From: Segatella copri
GTDB taxonomy: Bacteria; Bacteroidota; Bacteroidia; Bacteroidales; Bacteroidaceae
Assembly (NCBI RefSeq): GCF_015074785.1
Contig: NZ_CP042464.1
Span: 806,001-870,000, forward strand
DNA length: 64,000 bases
Direction of reading: 5' to 3'
Shown here: positions 17,401 through 26,700 of the stretch, piece by piece
Layout of the letters: each line of letters opens with the position of its first letter
Numbering within the stretch: the stretch's first letter is position 1
Position numbers and translations under genes: made by a program
Notes under the pieces: model-generated
What the model saw: only the letters and a program-made list of their open reading frames with translations
The model's database searches: none
What the model was told of the DNA's origin: nothing

Positions 17401-20400
17401 AGCCTTTGACAACTTCAAGATGTTGTCTATCTTGGTGATTCCTGTCAAGGCTTGCTCGGCACTGCTGCCCTGCACCTGTGTCGTTCCCACATAATGAGTA
17501 TGGTTAGACAAGCTGAAAGAACTACCCTTCGTCAAGGTCAAGGTATGCCCACTGATAGATGCGGTTGTTATCGCATTCCCAGAACCTGTTACGCTAACGG
17601 CATTCACACCGTCTGTGATACCATATCCGCTGAGACTTGTTGGCTTAGAGGTCAAACTTGCAAAAGTATGTGTATGCCCATTGAGCGAGAATGTAGAGCC
17701 TTTTGTGAAGGTGATGGTCTTGCCGCTCTTTGTAACGGCAGTAACGGCATTTCCACTTCCGCTAACTGCTATCGCATTCACGTAACCATCGAGCGATTGG
17801 TGTGCGGTAAGGTAGTTTCCCTTCGGTTGATACAAGCTGGCAGCGTCAGTCTTAGTAAGGTAGCTCGCAAGGCTCTGATGTGAAGTCAAGAACGTTGTTC
17901 CCTTTGTCACGATGATAGTCGTTCCACTCTTACTGATGGCTGTCACTGCGTTTCCACTACCGCTAACACTAACGTTCATAGCCGAGCCTCCTTCTAGGCT
18001 GGAGATACGAGAATCAAGAGCCTTGATGGAGTAGGCAGAGGCAATCTCACTCAGCGATTCTGATGTAAGCTTCAAGGCATTTGAATAACTCTTCACACTG
18101 CCGTTCAAGCCGCCACCACTGGATGAGGATGTCCCAACACCATAGGCAGAAACACCACCACTAGTATAGAGGTTTGCCACCTCGTTAGTCGTAGTGTTCG
18201 TAATCTTCAACGCCTTATTGGTTGCATCATACTCCATCTTTATGTTGCCGATGGAGATGTACTTTCCGTCAGGCACGATGATACTTCCGTTAATATCGGC
18301 AGTACCGTTAAACGAGTTCCCCCAAAGCTTGCGAGTATTTGTGAGCTGGAGAGCCTTTTTCGCTGAACCGCTTGTAAAGTAGCCCTGCAAGGTGGTGATA
18401 CTCGTCTTGTTGGTGGATATGCCCGAAGCGTTCACCCCTTCTGCCTTTTTCGCTCTTGTTACCTCGTCAGATATAGACTTATTGATTCCATCAACGATAC
18501 CACTTAAAGTGTCTGTCTGCGCAATATTGGCGAGGAAGCTCACCACCTCGTTCCACTTATTGATAACGCCGTCCGCAGTCTCCTCGTCAGTAGTTATAAG
18601 GGCGTACCAGTCATAGGCACTATCCCAACAAGTTACCTTCGTTGATGTAATGCCGTCCAGTACAGACTTATTGCTATGAGTATGCTTTGCTGATACCGCA
18701 CCATCCCAAGCCGTCTGCTTTGCCGTTGTCGGTATAGAATAACCCGAAGCAAGACTAATAGCAAACGTACCGCTTGTTGTGATGACCTTTGTTGCGCACG
18801 TCAAACCAGTAGGAAGGGTAAGAGCTACAGATGTAACAGTACCCTTATTGGTAGTATAGCCCTTTGCATCAATCTCCGCTTTGGTATAATAGCTTGCGAG
18901 AGACTGATGAGCAGTCAGATACCCTTTATCATTGGTAAGCTGGCTTACCTTCGTGATGCGGTCAGTGATTTCTGTCCACTTATGGGTATGCGCACTAGGT
19001 GTGAATGTTGATGGCTTACCCGTGATGTTATTCCAAGAGAGATTAAGACCGCCAAGTTCTGTGGCTATGTTGTCAATTCGGCTGCTGAGAGCCTTTATAG
19101 CATAGGCATTCGGAATGCTAGTCAAGTCCGCATCCGTATAGTCTCCCTTTATGATTCTCGCATAGCTGATTACGCTTGCATTCAATCCGCCACCGCCAGT
19201 AGTACCTGCACCTTTTCCGTATGCGGTAATACCACCAAGAGCATAGAAGTTAGCAGCCTCCTTTCCTGCCGCATCCTTGGATAGTCGAAGGGCATTGTTG
19301 GCACTATCATACGATAGATAGATTCCACCAATTTTTAAGCTACCTTCGGTTGTCACGTTACCCGATACGTCAAGATGAGTGAACGGCTTCTGTGGGTCGA
19401 TAGACAAGACGTTTGCCAACTTTGTCGTATCTGTAGTTCCGCTTTTCCATATAGGAGCGAAGAGAGCAAGCTGAACACCAACATTATTCTTGTTGATAAT
19501 GAAAGATGTCGGGTCTGCGTGCAAAATACCGTCTGCGTCCCACCAAAGGTTTCCATTTGCGAAATAGCCTGTTCCGTCAAAGCGCAAGAGGGACTTGGCA
19601 GCAATTTTCTTCTCTTCCTCTGTTGTCGTGGAGGCTTGCTTGTCGATAGCCTTTCCACCTAGCCAAAGGGCGATGCCATTCTCCTTCGTGTCCGCTCCAT
19701 TGATACCTGCGGTAACATTTCCCTTATCGTTACGTAAGGCTATCAATGTGGAGAGGATAAGACCACCCTTGACTACTGTGTCTCCATCAACAAGAGCAGC
19801 CTTGATGTATTCAAGACCAGCCATATTAGTGATGAGCTTAGTATTGAGACCATCAAACAGATTAGACGTGATATAGTTGTTCGCCACACCCAGCTTGTCG
19901 TAGAAAGCCTTATAAGCATTCGTGAAGTTGGTATACTTCTGAGCCGCAGCCGCCTTGATGGTAGCCTTTCCATTTGAATCAGAAGCGTTGTATCTGCTTA
20001 CGATGTCAGAAAGATAGGTAATGAGTTCATTTTTTGCGCTATCGAGTGTAGCCTTAGCTGAAACCAAATCCGTTTTATAGGTCGTTTCATTACCATCCTT
20101 ATCCAACAAGAACTTAGAGCCAACAACATTATTATACGACTCAACGGCTGCATTATAATCATCCTCCAGTCGCTTGCTATCCTGTGCGATAGCCGCAATC
20201 TCCGAGCTATCCAAGTAGCCATCAGAGGTAAAATCATCGAAAGCCTTCTTGTTGTTAGATACGGTCGTTCCGAGGGTATTCAAGTTGCTCTGTGTCGTCT
20301 TAATCTCTTCTTGCGCCTTCTCAGCAGCTTTCTTGGCTTCCTCTGCCTTCGTGTCATCGGTATACTTGCTAGCCAATTTCCAATCGGCAATATCGAACTT

Positions 20401-23307
20401 TTCTCCTTCTGCCTTGGCGGTGGAACACTTCAAGATTTCATTCTTGTAGGTACTTCCATCGCTAGGATAGGTGGCATTGACCCACATATCGTTCACGTCG
20501 TATGGGGGAACTGGCTGTGAACCGAAAATGCGTCTCTTGTCTGCGATATACTTATCCAAGGTTTTGCCATCATAGGTGGACTTTATATCCAATTCTCCCT
20601 TGATGGTAACTTTCTTCGTCTCGCTATCAAACTTGACATAGGATTCACCCTCGTAGTTATTGGCACTAGTAGGTCGGTCTCCGAAGTACATATCTCCGTA
20701 GACGTGGAAGAAAGCCTTGTTCGTGGAATGGTTCACGCCATAGTTCACATACTCCTTGTTATTAAAGGTGTAGCCGTCAACTCCGTGATAGAGTGTTATG
20801 CAAGGGGAATAGGTGTCAACGGCAGAGAATACCAAGCAACTTTGCCTTGTGATGTTCGTTCTATTACCGCACTGATTCAGAATGTCATCAACCATAGGCT
20901 CATCGCTGGCTGCGTCCTTGTCGATGTCCGATAAATCCACATAATGATATTTCTTGCCATCTATCTCCACTGCCTCGGAAGACACACCGATGACTAGCCT
21001 CCAATAGTAATGGTTGCCTACGTTATGATACTTTCCTGCCGTAAGATTGAAGCTCTTGCTCCTTGCTTGGTCTCCAACCTTCCATTTATTCTCCACCTTT
21101 GAGCCATCTTGCTCACCAAGGAAGTAGCATCTGTAAGCCTTCTGACTAACACCATCATAGGTAATATTCACCTCCTCAACCTTCAATATTCGGTTACTGC
21201 CTACTGGGGTGATGAACAATTCACCACCCAATGTGTCTGTATGCAATATTTCCAAGGTCTCGAAGATTGCTTTCATTCTGACTTGTAGATAATCTGTGGT
21301 TAGATGGGTGTTATCTAGTTCGTCAAGAGTCCAATCCCCGTTCGCCCCGACCTTCATTCCCTTCAAGAACTTCTGGAGCTTTTCCCAAGTGATAGTGCCT
21401 TTTGCAATGTCATCGAACTGCTTAGATATAAAATTATCACTTCCGTACTTCGCAATGAGTTTTCTTAGCTGGGAAACGGAATATCCACCTCCGTTACCGC
21501 TACTTCCTCCGCTCGCAATAATTGTCTGTACGTCTTCTTTGAGCTGCGTGATAGTGCCCTTAATTACTTGATTGCCTATTGTAATCGACTGAATAAAGTC
21601 GTAATCAATATTAGTCGATAGCTTCAACACTCTTGTCGCAAGCTCATATCCGTGTCCGTCCTTATACGTTATACTCTGACCGATTTGTAGTTGAGGGTTA
21701 TCTTCCAAGAATACATCAGAATATGATTTAACCTCATAGTTATTCAAATCAGAGAGTAATCGCACAATCTCCTCCTTTGCTTTCTCTAACAATCTATTTT
21801 GAGCATCCTCGTAATAGATAGTATCAGCCATTGCAATATTATAGAGTACCGTGATATTACACTTCAAAGAAGGTTTGCTTTCTCCACGAGGAATGAGCAT
21901 TTCTGCTTCATTTGTAGGTATAATGACCTCATTATCCTCTTGATAGATAATTTCGTAATCACCAGCCAATACAGAGAAATTACTATCACTAACATCATCT
22001 GACGTATGCGAGGATGATGCCTCTTTATGATAGATAAGTTCAAAGCCTACATATTCGCCGTTAGAGCCACGACCAGCAAGTGGAGTAGAAAGCGCACCCG
22101 TATTAAAGTTTGGTTCAAATGAGCATCCGATATTCTTACCATTGATAAGCAAATCATCTGTAACCTCAAAGTCATACCAATAATGAGTAACGCCATCATC
22201 AACTGTTGTATTGATAATTGTCTTTCCTTCTACTTTTTCTGTAGCAGGATAAGCCAATTTCATATACCATACTGTAAAGGTCTTATATTCCTTAACCGAG
22301 CCATCAGCATTATAAGAAATAGGTATTTTCTTATTATTATCATCAAGCACATACTTAACTCGCCCACGTACATTATATACATAGGTATTGAGCGAAGGAT
22401 AAATCTGAGAAAAATCAAGCACCTTCGTAAAGAGAGGTTCTTTCGTTTTATCCGCTCTAAGGTCAAGGGTAGAATACTTATCAATAGAGTAGGAGCGTTC
22501 CTTTCCGTCTATTAATATTGTACCATTGCCCTCATCTAATTGCAGACGAATATCGCCAGATGAAACATTCTCACCTTTGCTATTTACTTGTGTAATATTT
22601 CTAGTACCGCCGAAGATAGAGAAAGCGTTATAGTAGCCTTCTTTGCTATTATTGATACTTGGTACACCTACATTCTTTCCAACCTCTAAAACGACAGGAG
22701 TTGCACCGATTAAGACCTTACCGATGTAGATAATTTCATCATCATAGTCAATATGCCATTCGCAGTTATCTCCAATAGCATTTGTAATTGCTGTAAGTGC
22801 AGAAATAAAATCGTTATCGCTGAATGATACATTGACAGTATTTGCCGTTACATTTGAAAAGATAACTTTCCATCCGCATTCGCCAAACATTAAATCCTTG
22901 TTAAGGAAATCTTTTATTTTTTCGCTAAGTGCAGATGTAGTACCTACGAAAGACCATACATTTTGCTTTACCTCTACATTCTGTGAATTACGAGTATAGA
23001 TAAAGAATGGGGTCTTCGATAGAATCATCTTCGGATGCTGGAATTGAGGAGTGTACTTCCAAGAGCATTCATCTGATTGAGTAGGCTCATACGATTCCAA
23101 GAGAAGAAACTTCCTAGTAACCTCTCTTACTTTATCAATCTTATATGTATAATTGATATACGCACCAATGGGCAGAATAACCTTCTCAGCAGCAGAGAAA
23201 GACAGAGAAATGTAATCTGACTTAGACATTTCCTGTTCTCTCTTAGCCGCTGATGTTACTTCTGCTTGCATCAGCAATTTATCGTTAATATCATATATCT
23301 TAATCAT
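14494..23307 (-). CDS. Giant tail protein: Tal-like N-terminus, fibre repeats, S74 chaperone
   Basis: This 2,937-residue protein combines three parts. Residues 1-600 resemble siphovirus tail-associated (Tal/gp27-like) proteins. The middle has fibre-like repeats such as GYLTAHQSLASY, VSGSGNAVTA and HTH metal-site motifs (SAHTHKWTEI, NGHTHTF). The C-terminus carries SSDIRLKQDL near residue 2813, the Ser-Lys active-site motif of the peptidase S74 intramolecular chaperone, which trims itself after fibre trimerisation. A final coiled coil (EQVGDEVSRLKARVVFLE) follows. The segment coded by about 14890-16010 is far more AT-rich than the rest, suggesting a swapped receptor-binding tip. Its ATG overlaps the end of the Dit-like gene. 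Confidence 0.88.
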   Translation of the reverse strand: MIKIYDINDKLLMQAEVTSAAKREQEMSKSDYISLSFSAAEKVILPIGAYINYTYKIDKVREVTRKFLLLESYEPTQSDECSWKYTPQFQHPKMILSKTPFFIYTRNSQNVEVKQNVWSFVGTTSALSEKIKDFLNKDLMFGECGWKVIFSNVTANTVNVSFSDNDFISALTAITNAIGDNCEWHIDYDDEIIYIGKVLIGATPVVLEVGKNVGVPSINNSKEGYYNAFSIFGGTRNITQVNSKGENVSSGDIRLQLDEGNGTILIDGKERSYSIDKYSTLDLRADKTKEPLFTKVLDFSQIYPSLNTYVYNVRGRVKYVLDDNNKKIPISYNADGSVKEYKTFTVWYMKLAYPATEKVEGKTIINTTVDDGVTHYWYDFEVTDDLLINGKNIGCSFEPNFNTGALSTPLAGRGSNGEYVGFELIYHKEASSSHTSDDVSDSNFSVLAGDYEIIYQEDNEVIIPTNEAEMLIPRGESKPSLKCNITVLYNIAMADTIYYEDAQNRLLEKAKEEIVRLLSDLNNYEVKSYSDVFLEDNPQLQIGQSITYKDGHGYELATRVLKLSTNIDYDFIQSITIGNQVIKGTITQLKEDVQTIIASGGSSGNGGGYSVSQLRKLIAKYGSDNFISKQFDDIAKGTITWEKLQKFLKGMKVGANGDWTLDELDNTHLTTDYLQVRMKAIFETLEILHTDTLGGELFITPVGSNRILKVEEVNITYDGVSQKAYRCYFLGEQDGSKVENKWKVGDQARSKSFNLTAGKYHNVGNHYYWRLVIGVSSEAVEIDGKKYHYVDLSDIDKDAASDEPMVDDILNQCGNRTNITRQSCLVFSAVDTYSPCITLYHGVDGYTFNNKEYVNYGVNHSTNKAFFHVYGDMYFGDRPTSANNYEGESYVKFDSETKKVTIKGELDIKSTYDGKTLDKYIADKRRIFGSQPVPPYDVNDMWVNATYPSDGSTYKNEILKCSTAKAEGEKFDIADWKLASKYTDDTKAEEAKKAAEKAQEEIKTTQSNLNTLGTTVSNNKKAFDDFTSDGYLDSSEIAAIAQDSKRLEDDYNAAVESYNNVVGSKFLLDKDGNETTYKTDLVSAKATLDSAKNELITYLSDIVSRYNASDSNGKATIKAAAAQKYTNFTNAYKAFYDKLGVANNYITSNLFDGLNTKLITNMAGLEYIKAALVDGDTVVKGGLILSTLIALRNDKGNVTAGINGADTKENGIALWLGGKAIDKQASTTTEEEKKIAAKSLLRFDGTGYFANGNLWWDADGILHADPTSFIINKNNVGVQLALFAPIWKSGTTDTTKLANVLSIDPQKPFTHLDVSGNVTTEGSLKIGGIYLSYDSANNALRLSKDAAGKEAANFYALGGITAYGKGAGTTGGGGLNASVISYARIIKGDYTDADLTSIPNAYAIKALSSRIDNIATELGGLNLSWNNITGKPSTFTPSAHTHKWTEITDRITKVSQLTNDKGYLTAHQSLASYYTKAEIDAKGYTTNKGTVTSVALTLPTGLTCATKVITTSGTFAISLASGYSIPTTAKQTAWDGAVSAKHTHSNKSVLDGITSTKVTCWDSAYDWYALITTDEETADGVINKWNEVVSFLANIAQTDTLSGIVDGINKSISDEVTRAKKAEGVNASGISTNKTSITTLQGYFTSGSAKKALQLTNTRKLWGNSFNGTADINGSIIVPDGKYISIGNIKMEYDATNKALKITNTTTNEVANLYTSGGVSAYGVGTSSSSGGGLNGSVKSYSNALKLTSESLSEIASAYSIKALDSRISSLEGGSAMNVSVSGSGNAVTAISKSGTTIIVTKGTTFLTSHQSLASYLTKTDAASLYQPKGNYLTAHQSLDGYVNAIAVSGSGNAVTAVTKSGKTITFTKGSTFSLNGHTHTFASLTSKPTSLSGYGITDGVNAVSVTGSGNAITTASISGHTLTLTKGSSFSLSNHTHYVGTTQVQGSSAEQALTGITKIDNILKLSKASVTVNTSYKAEQNRLVIYGTTYGNDANYIKSAGKLSYGDGGPQLVFSTSDNPDASGVQSAALVYTDHDTIGAGVSLSFVTNQGDAYFIAPHIKALTAFQGNLAWSYITNKPTTLSGFGITDAYTKSQVDAIAAKYLPLTGGTLTGQLKIVASALNGAYNGLRIGDDCYIGDCNIGNTIGLMGVGNNNAGMVKFGKGGMQFGYNGSNHIASTTAQWTNLNADLLDGWHKNNIVWSGAVNSNTASLSHYWAKLFDITVTGNQYDDRNFTFLFSNGFNDTFSVVVLRIRQNGAKDSGAYNFIISLRELVGNMSSRLRVYYNNATGNVQLWGNCQRQYGSLSYTIIKKTGRTSADFTSQGTLVTNISFSAAQSLPATTGDSPYTLLDGATRIGIVNQADQLVTARTIWGQSFNGTANVSGALSGATTISASNTISTTLQNGALKIGNKLTPISAIDAQVIFNTGAAIRFGETAWDWNQWAGLKYTHSNKTIYLGIADNSVFNANSAQSNGTLKFPGITTITPDGGARIGGSGGDLYLGNANNSGFVKVQDMCSQVNSSYWNITQFGSATFKSLTVNDVISCDSISVSKNAVIAGNLSVNGLINNKGILPTDYDVNKKGAGCYVSADALCSGITAITDSIPVDNLSIVYTNDNGRNWTNYNISNDTKFKAYANVAGVDSLYLGRNVITGNTDAEKLAQIKKNELMFSFDIPNSCYSQVYFACVDIGQGVGVTCTVEYLNSKGVIVNTYIKYMTGWNQFNYINLSNGNTAVGVGNDDRRYIRFRFKHDQNTTALRNASINKIRIFAFTKYSFPTDRFMGHTGHIYNFDYNMNTYFPNSILAKGGVTAYQSSDIRLKQDLRKLDYLGIIKAMGGTFSFAWKKDNTRSIGWIAQHVLCNPHLKDIVETDEKGYYKINYWSPKLIATAFGAIEQVGDEVSRLKARVVFLESEVLRLSGDKEDCNKKRLDNKNINSLN

Positions 23308-23750
23308 AACTTAATTCTATCATTCGGGTTATACTCCGTTAATTTGAGTACAAATTTACCTCTTTTTAGACCGTAATCACCAAACTGCGAGCATTGCGTG
23401 TAAACAAGTTTAAAAACCCTCTTTAGGCGAGGAACTTTCAAGCAAAATTCACCCGAATAAGCTATCTTATCAAGGAAAGCCTCATACTTCTGTAAGTAAT
23501 CTTCTTCTGAACTACCTTCAAGAAAGAAAGAGATACTTACTTCACGCTTATCTTTCTTTGCATACTTCGATGTAGCGATAACCGATTGTCCATGTTCCAA
23601 TCGACTATCGTTAGTTACATAGCTTTTTACTGGGGCTGGGGTCAGCAGAGCTTCTCGCCAACCCCTTACCAATGTAATACCGAAAGTATCAAGGTCAATG
23701 TAAGCAGTATCCGCTTCATCGACCAATTTTATAAAAGCATCATTCTTCAT
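23304..23750 (-). CDS. Distal tail (Dit-like) protein
   Basis: The 148-residue protein lies between the tape measure and the Tal-like gene, where Dit is encoded in siphophages. It is beta-rich, with KREVSISFFLEGSSEEDYLQ and YSGEFCLKVPRLKRVFKLVY fitting the N-terminal ring-forming domain of short Dits. It overlaps the next gene by 4 bp. The call rests on position plus fold impression. Confidence 0.68.
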   Translation of the reverse strand: MKNDAFIKLVDEADTAYIDLDTFGITLVRGWREALLTPAPVKSYVTNDSRLEHGQSVIATSKYAKKDKREVSISFFLEGSSEEDYLQKYEAFLDKIAYSGEFCLKVPRLKRVFKLVYTQCSQFGDYGLKRGKFVLKLTEYNPNDRIKL

Positions 23751-23753
23751 AAC

Positions 23754-26700
23754 TTAATACTTATCCTTCATTAATTTATACATACTTGCGATGTCTTCAC
23801 GTATCAATATAATAGGGGCAGTATTCTTATTGATTGCTTCCAACTGCTGTAATCCTTGATACTGAATATCTCGCATTTCAGAGATATTATTATATGTCTG
23901 CTCAGCATAGATGCGCAAGAAAGAAACATCAACTGCGATAGCCTTACGAACCTCATTACCTTGCTCTTGGGCAATTTGCACCGCATAACCGATACCGATA
24001 AGGCTGCTTGCTTGGTCTGCGGTGATAGCTTCGATAGCCTTGCCCGTTGCCGTCTGCTGAGATTGCGCCTCCTTATACCCTGTTATTGCAGCAATATTAT
24101 CTCTTATCTTTAAACCTTCATTAACGATGTTATCGTACTCTTTTTTAAGAGCATTCAAATCATCATCCGAAAGCTGTCCCTGCTTCATCTTATCAGCCCA
24201 CTTTTCATAAAGGACTTTAAGTCTCTTGTTTGCAATATCATCAACGGCAAAGTTAAGCATTGACTTATTGAGCATCGTTGTGAAATCATTTGCGAAATCT
24301 TGCGCCGATTTACTCATATCCATAAGATTGCTAATAAAGTTGTCCTTTAACGAATCGAAGGTTGTCTGCGTAAGATTCTGATTGATTTTATCAGTCAGCT
24401 CTTCAAGCTTCTCGGCAAGGTCGGTATAATTCTCCCAATATTCAGTTTTATCATATTTACCTTGGTCGGTCATATTCTTCCATACATCTTGGTTGTATGT
24501 GCGAATATCCTTCATCTGCTCTGGAGTGAGCTTATAAATATCCTCCAAGGAATTTACCTTGCTTATCGTAGAATTAACATAACCGCCTCTTACTGCTGAT
24601 TGCTGTGCCAACGTGCGATTGATAGCAGCATAATCCTGTGCCGACAGATTCCAATAATAAGCATTAGAATGATGCGAGCCATGGTAACCCATCTGTGCTT
24701 GAAGAATTTCCATACTCTGCTTATTGATTTGCTTCTGTGCATCATAGGCTTTTTGATAATTGCTGACGGCACTCATTCCCGAAGTCTTATCAATCGAACT
24801 CTTCAACTGCTCAATAGAGTATTGCAATCGCTCGTTTGATTCTGTAAGGCGATTCGTAGTCTCGGCAACCTCCTTCGCATTACTTCCATTGCCGATACCA
24901 AAAGCACTACCAAGCGATTTGATAGCCCCTATGCCGTTAATAGCTGCCCCGATATAGTTGCCCGTAGCAAAGTCTGATGCCGCTTGCGAACCCTTATTGA
25001 AGGCATCTGCACCACTTTTAAGCTTCTTTCCAAGGTCTGAATCACCGAAGCCGAGAACATCAATCAATTCACTTGCTTCTTGTAGCTTCTTAGCAACGTT
25101 ACCGATGCTTTCTGCCCATTCATTAGCAATCTGCTTAATTGACTTTCTTGCCTTATCTTGTGATACATTTGCATCTTCTTGTGCCTTCTTTACGTCCTTT
25201 GTTGCCTTTCCGACTTTTACCTCAGAAACAGCGAGCTCATCAAAGAGTTTCTTTAATTTTTCGAGCTGTTCGTTGCTGAGATTCATCTTATTCTCATTAA
25301 AGAGTGCGCTCTTATTCTGAGAGGTTATCTTATTGGTGCTTACAGATACCCCCGTCTCCGCAAAGACTTTTTGTATAGCAATTTTCGTAGAAGACTGCTG
25401 TTCTTGTGCATTATATTGCTCTACTGTAGCTTTTCTTAATCGCTCTTGTGCATCAGCAGCCTCTTGTAAGAGCCGATTATATTCACGCACCTTCTCGTTA
25501 GACCAACCCCATTTATCGGTCTGCTCAGAAATAGCATCATCAATCTTACCAATCTGTTCAGATACAACCTTCATATCATCAATATCAAGAGTACCCGAAC
25601 CGAGAAGGTCTTTGAGCTTTTTTCTTAGGTCTTCGAGATAAGATTTGCTCAATCTTCCCATATCAGAGAAAACAGAATCCCAGTTGATAGAATCCTTGAA
25701 ATCATTAAAGTTGAGCTTCTTTAGCTGCTCTTCAAGGTCAGTTTTCAACTTTGCTTCCTCGAAAATATTACCCTTTGCCCTTGCTTCTTTGATTTTCTCG
25801 TTATATTCCTCAACGATGGCGAGCTTCTGCTGTTCGAGATTGCCATACTCCTTCAGGTATTCACGATATGATTTTAATTCATCAGCATAAATCTCATTAT
25901 TATATAATTCTACAGTCTTCTGTTCAATGATGGTGTACTGCTCGGTAATCTTCTGAATATTCTTTGAATCAAGATGGTTCTTATCATCCCAAGTCTCAGC
26001 CTTGCCACCCTTTGCCTTAATAACAGACTGCTGTGCGTCAAATTCAGCTTTCTGTCGGTCACGCTCTGCCTTGATAGCTGCATTCTTTCGCTCTTCAATC
26101 TGCTCAATTTCTTTGGATAGCTCTCTTTTGCGCTCGGCAATAACCTTCTCTTCGCCTTCTTTCATCGCCTTAATCTTTGCATCGGTTACCTCCTGTTCCA
26201 AAGATTGCCAAGCTTTTGCTCTTTCATAAGCATTCTTATAGATAACATCATCAAGCTTCCCTTCTGCTGAATTAATCTGCTTCTGTTGAGTAGCATCTTT
26301 CTTAGCATCCGATTTTGCTTTATTCGCTAGAGAACGTTTTGCTGCTGCCTCTTGTCTGATGAGCATTCTCTGTTCGCTATTCTGCTGAACTTGCGTTCTA
26401 AGAACTTGCATTCTAAGTTCACGCTCTGCGGCAATATCCTTCAAAGATTGAGTATGCAATTTAGCTTGCTTTTTATGTAACTCAACGAGCTGTTGCTGCT
26501 GCTTTATCTGAAAATCGTATTTCTGCTTAACAAGAGCCTTTGCCTCCTCAATTGCAGCGATTTTCTCCTTTCCTTGTAAGGTATATATTTTATTTCTTAC
26601 CTCGGCAATTTTTCCATCAAGTTTGAGCTGAGTTTCCTTATTCTTATTGATAGCGATTTGCGTTTCTTGAATCTTACCTGCAAGGGAAGCCGCTTGCTCT

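Noticed and set aside
16025..22515. Several plus-strand frames opposite the giant tail gene
   Set aside because: They are antisense shadows of a long, well-supported coding frame without own promoters or ribosome sites.
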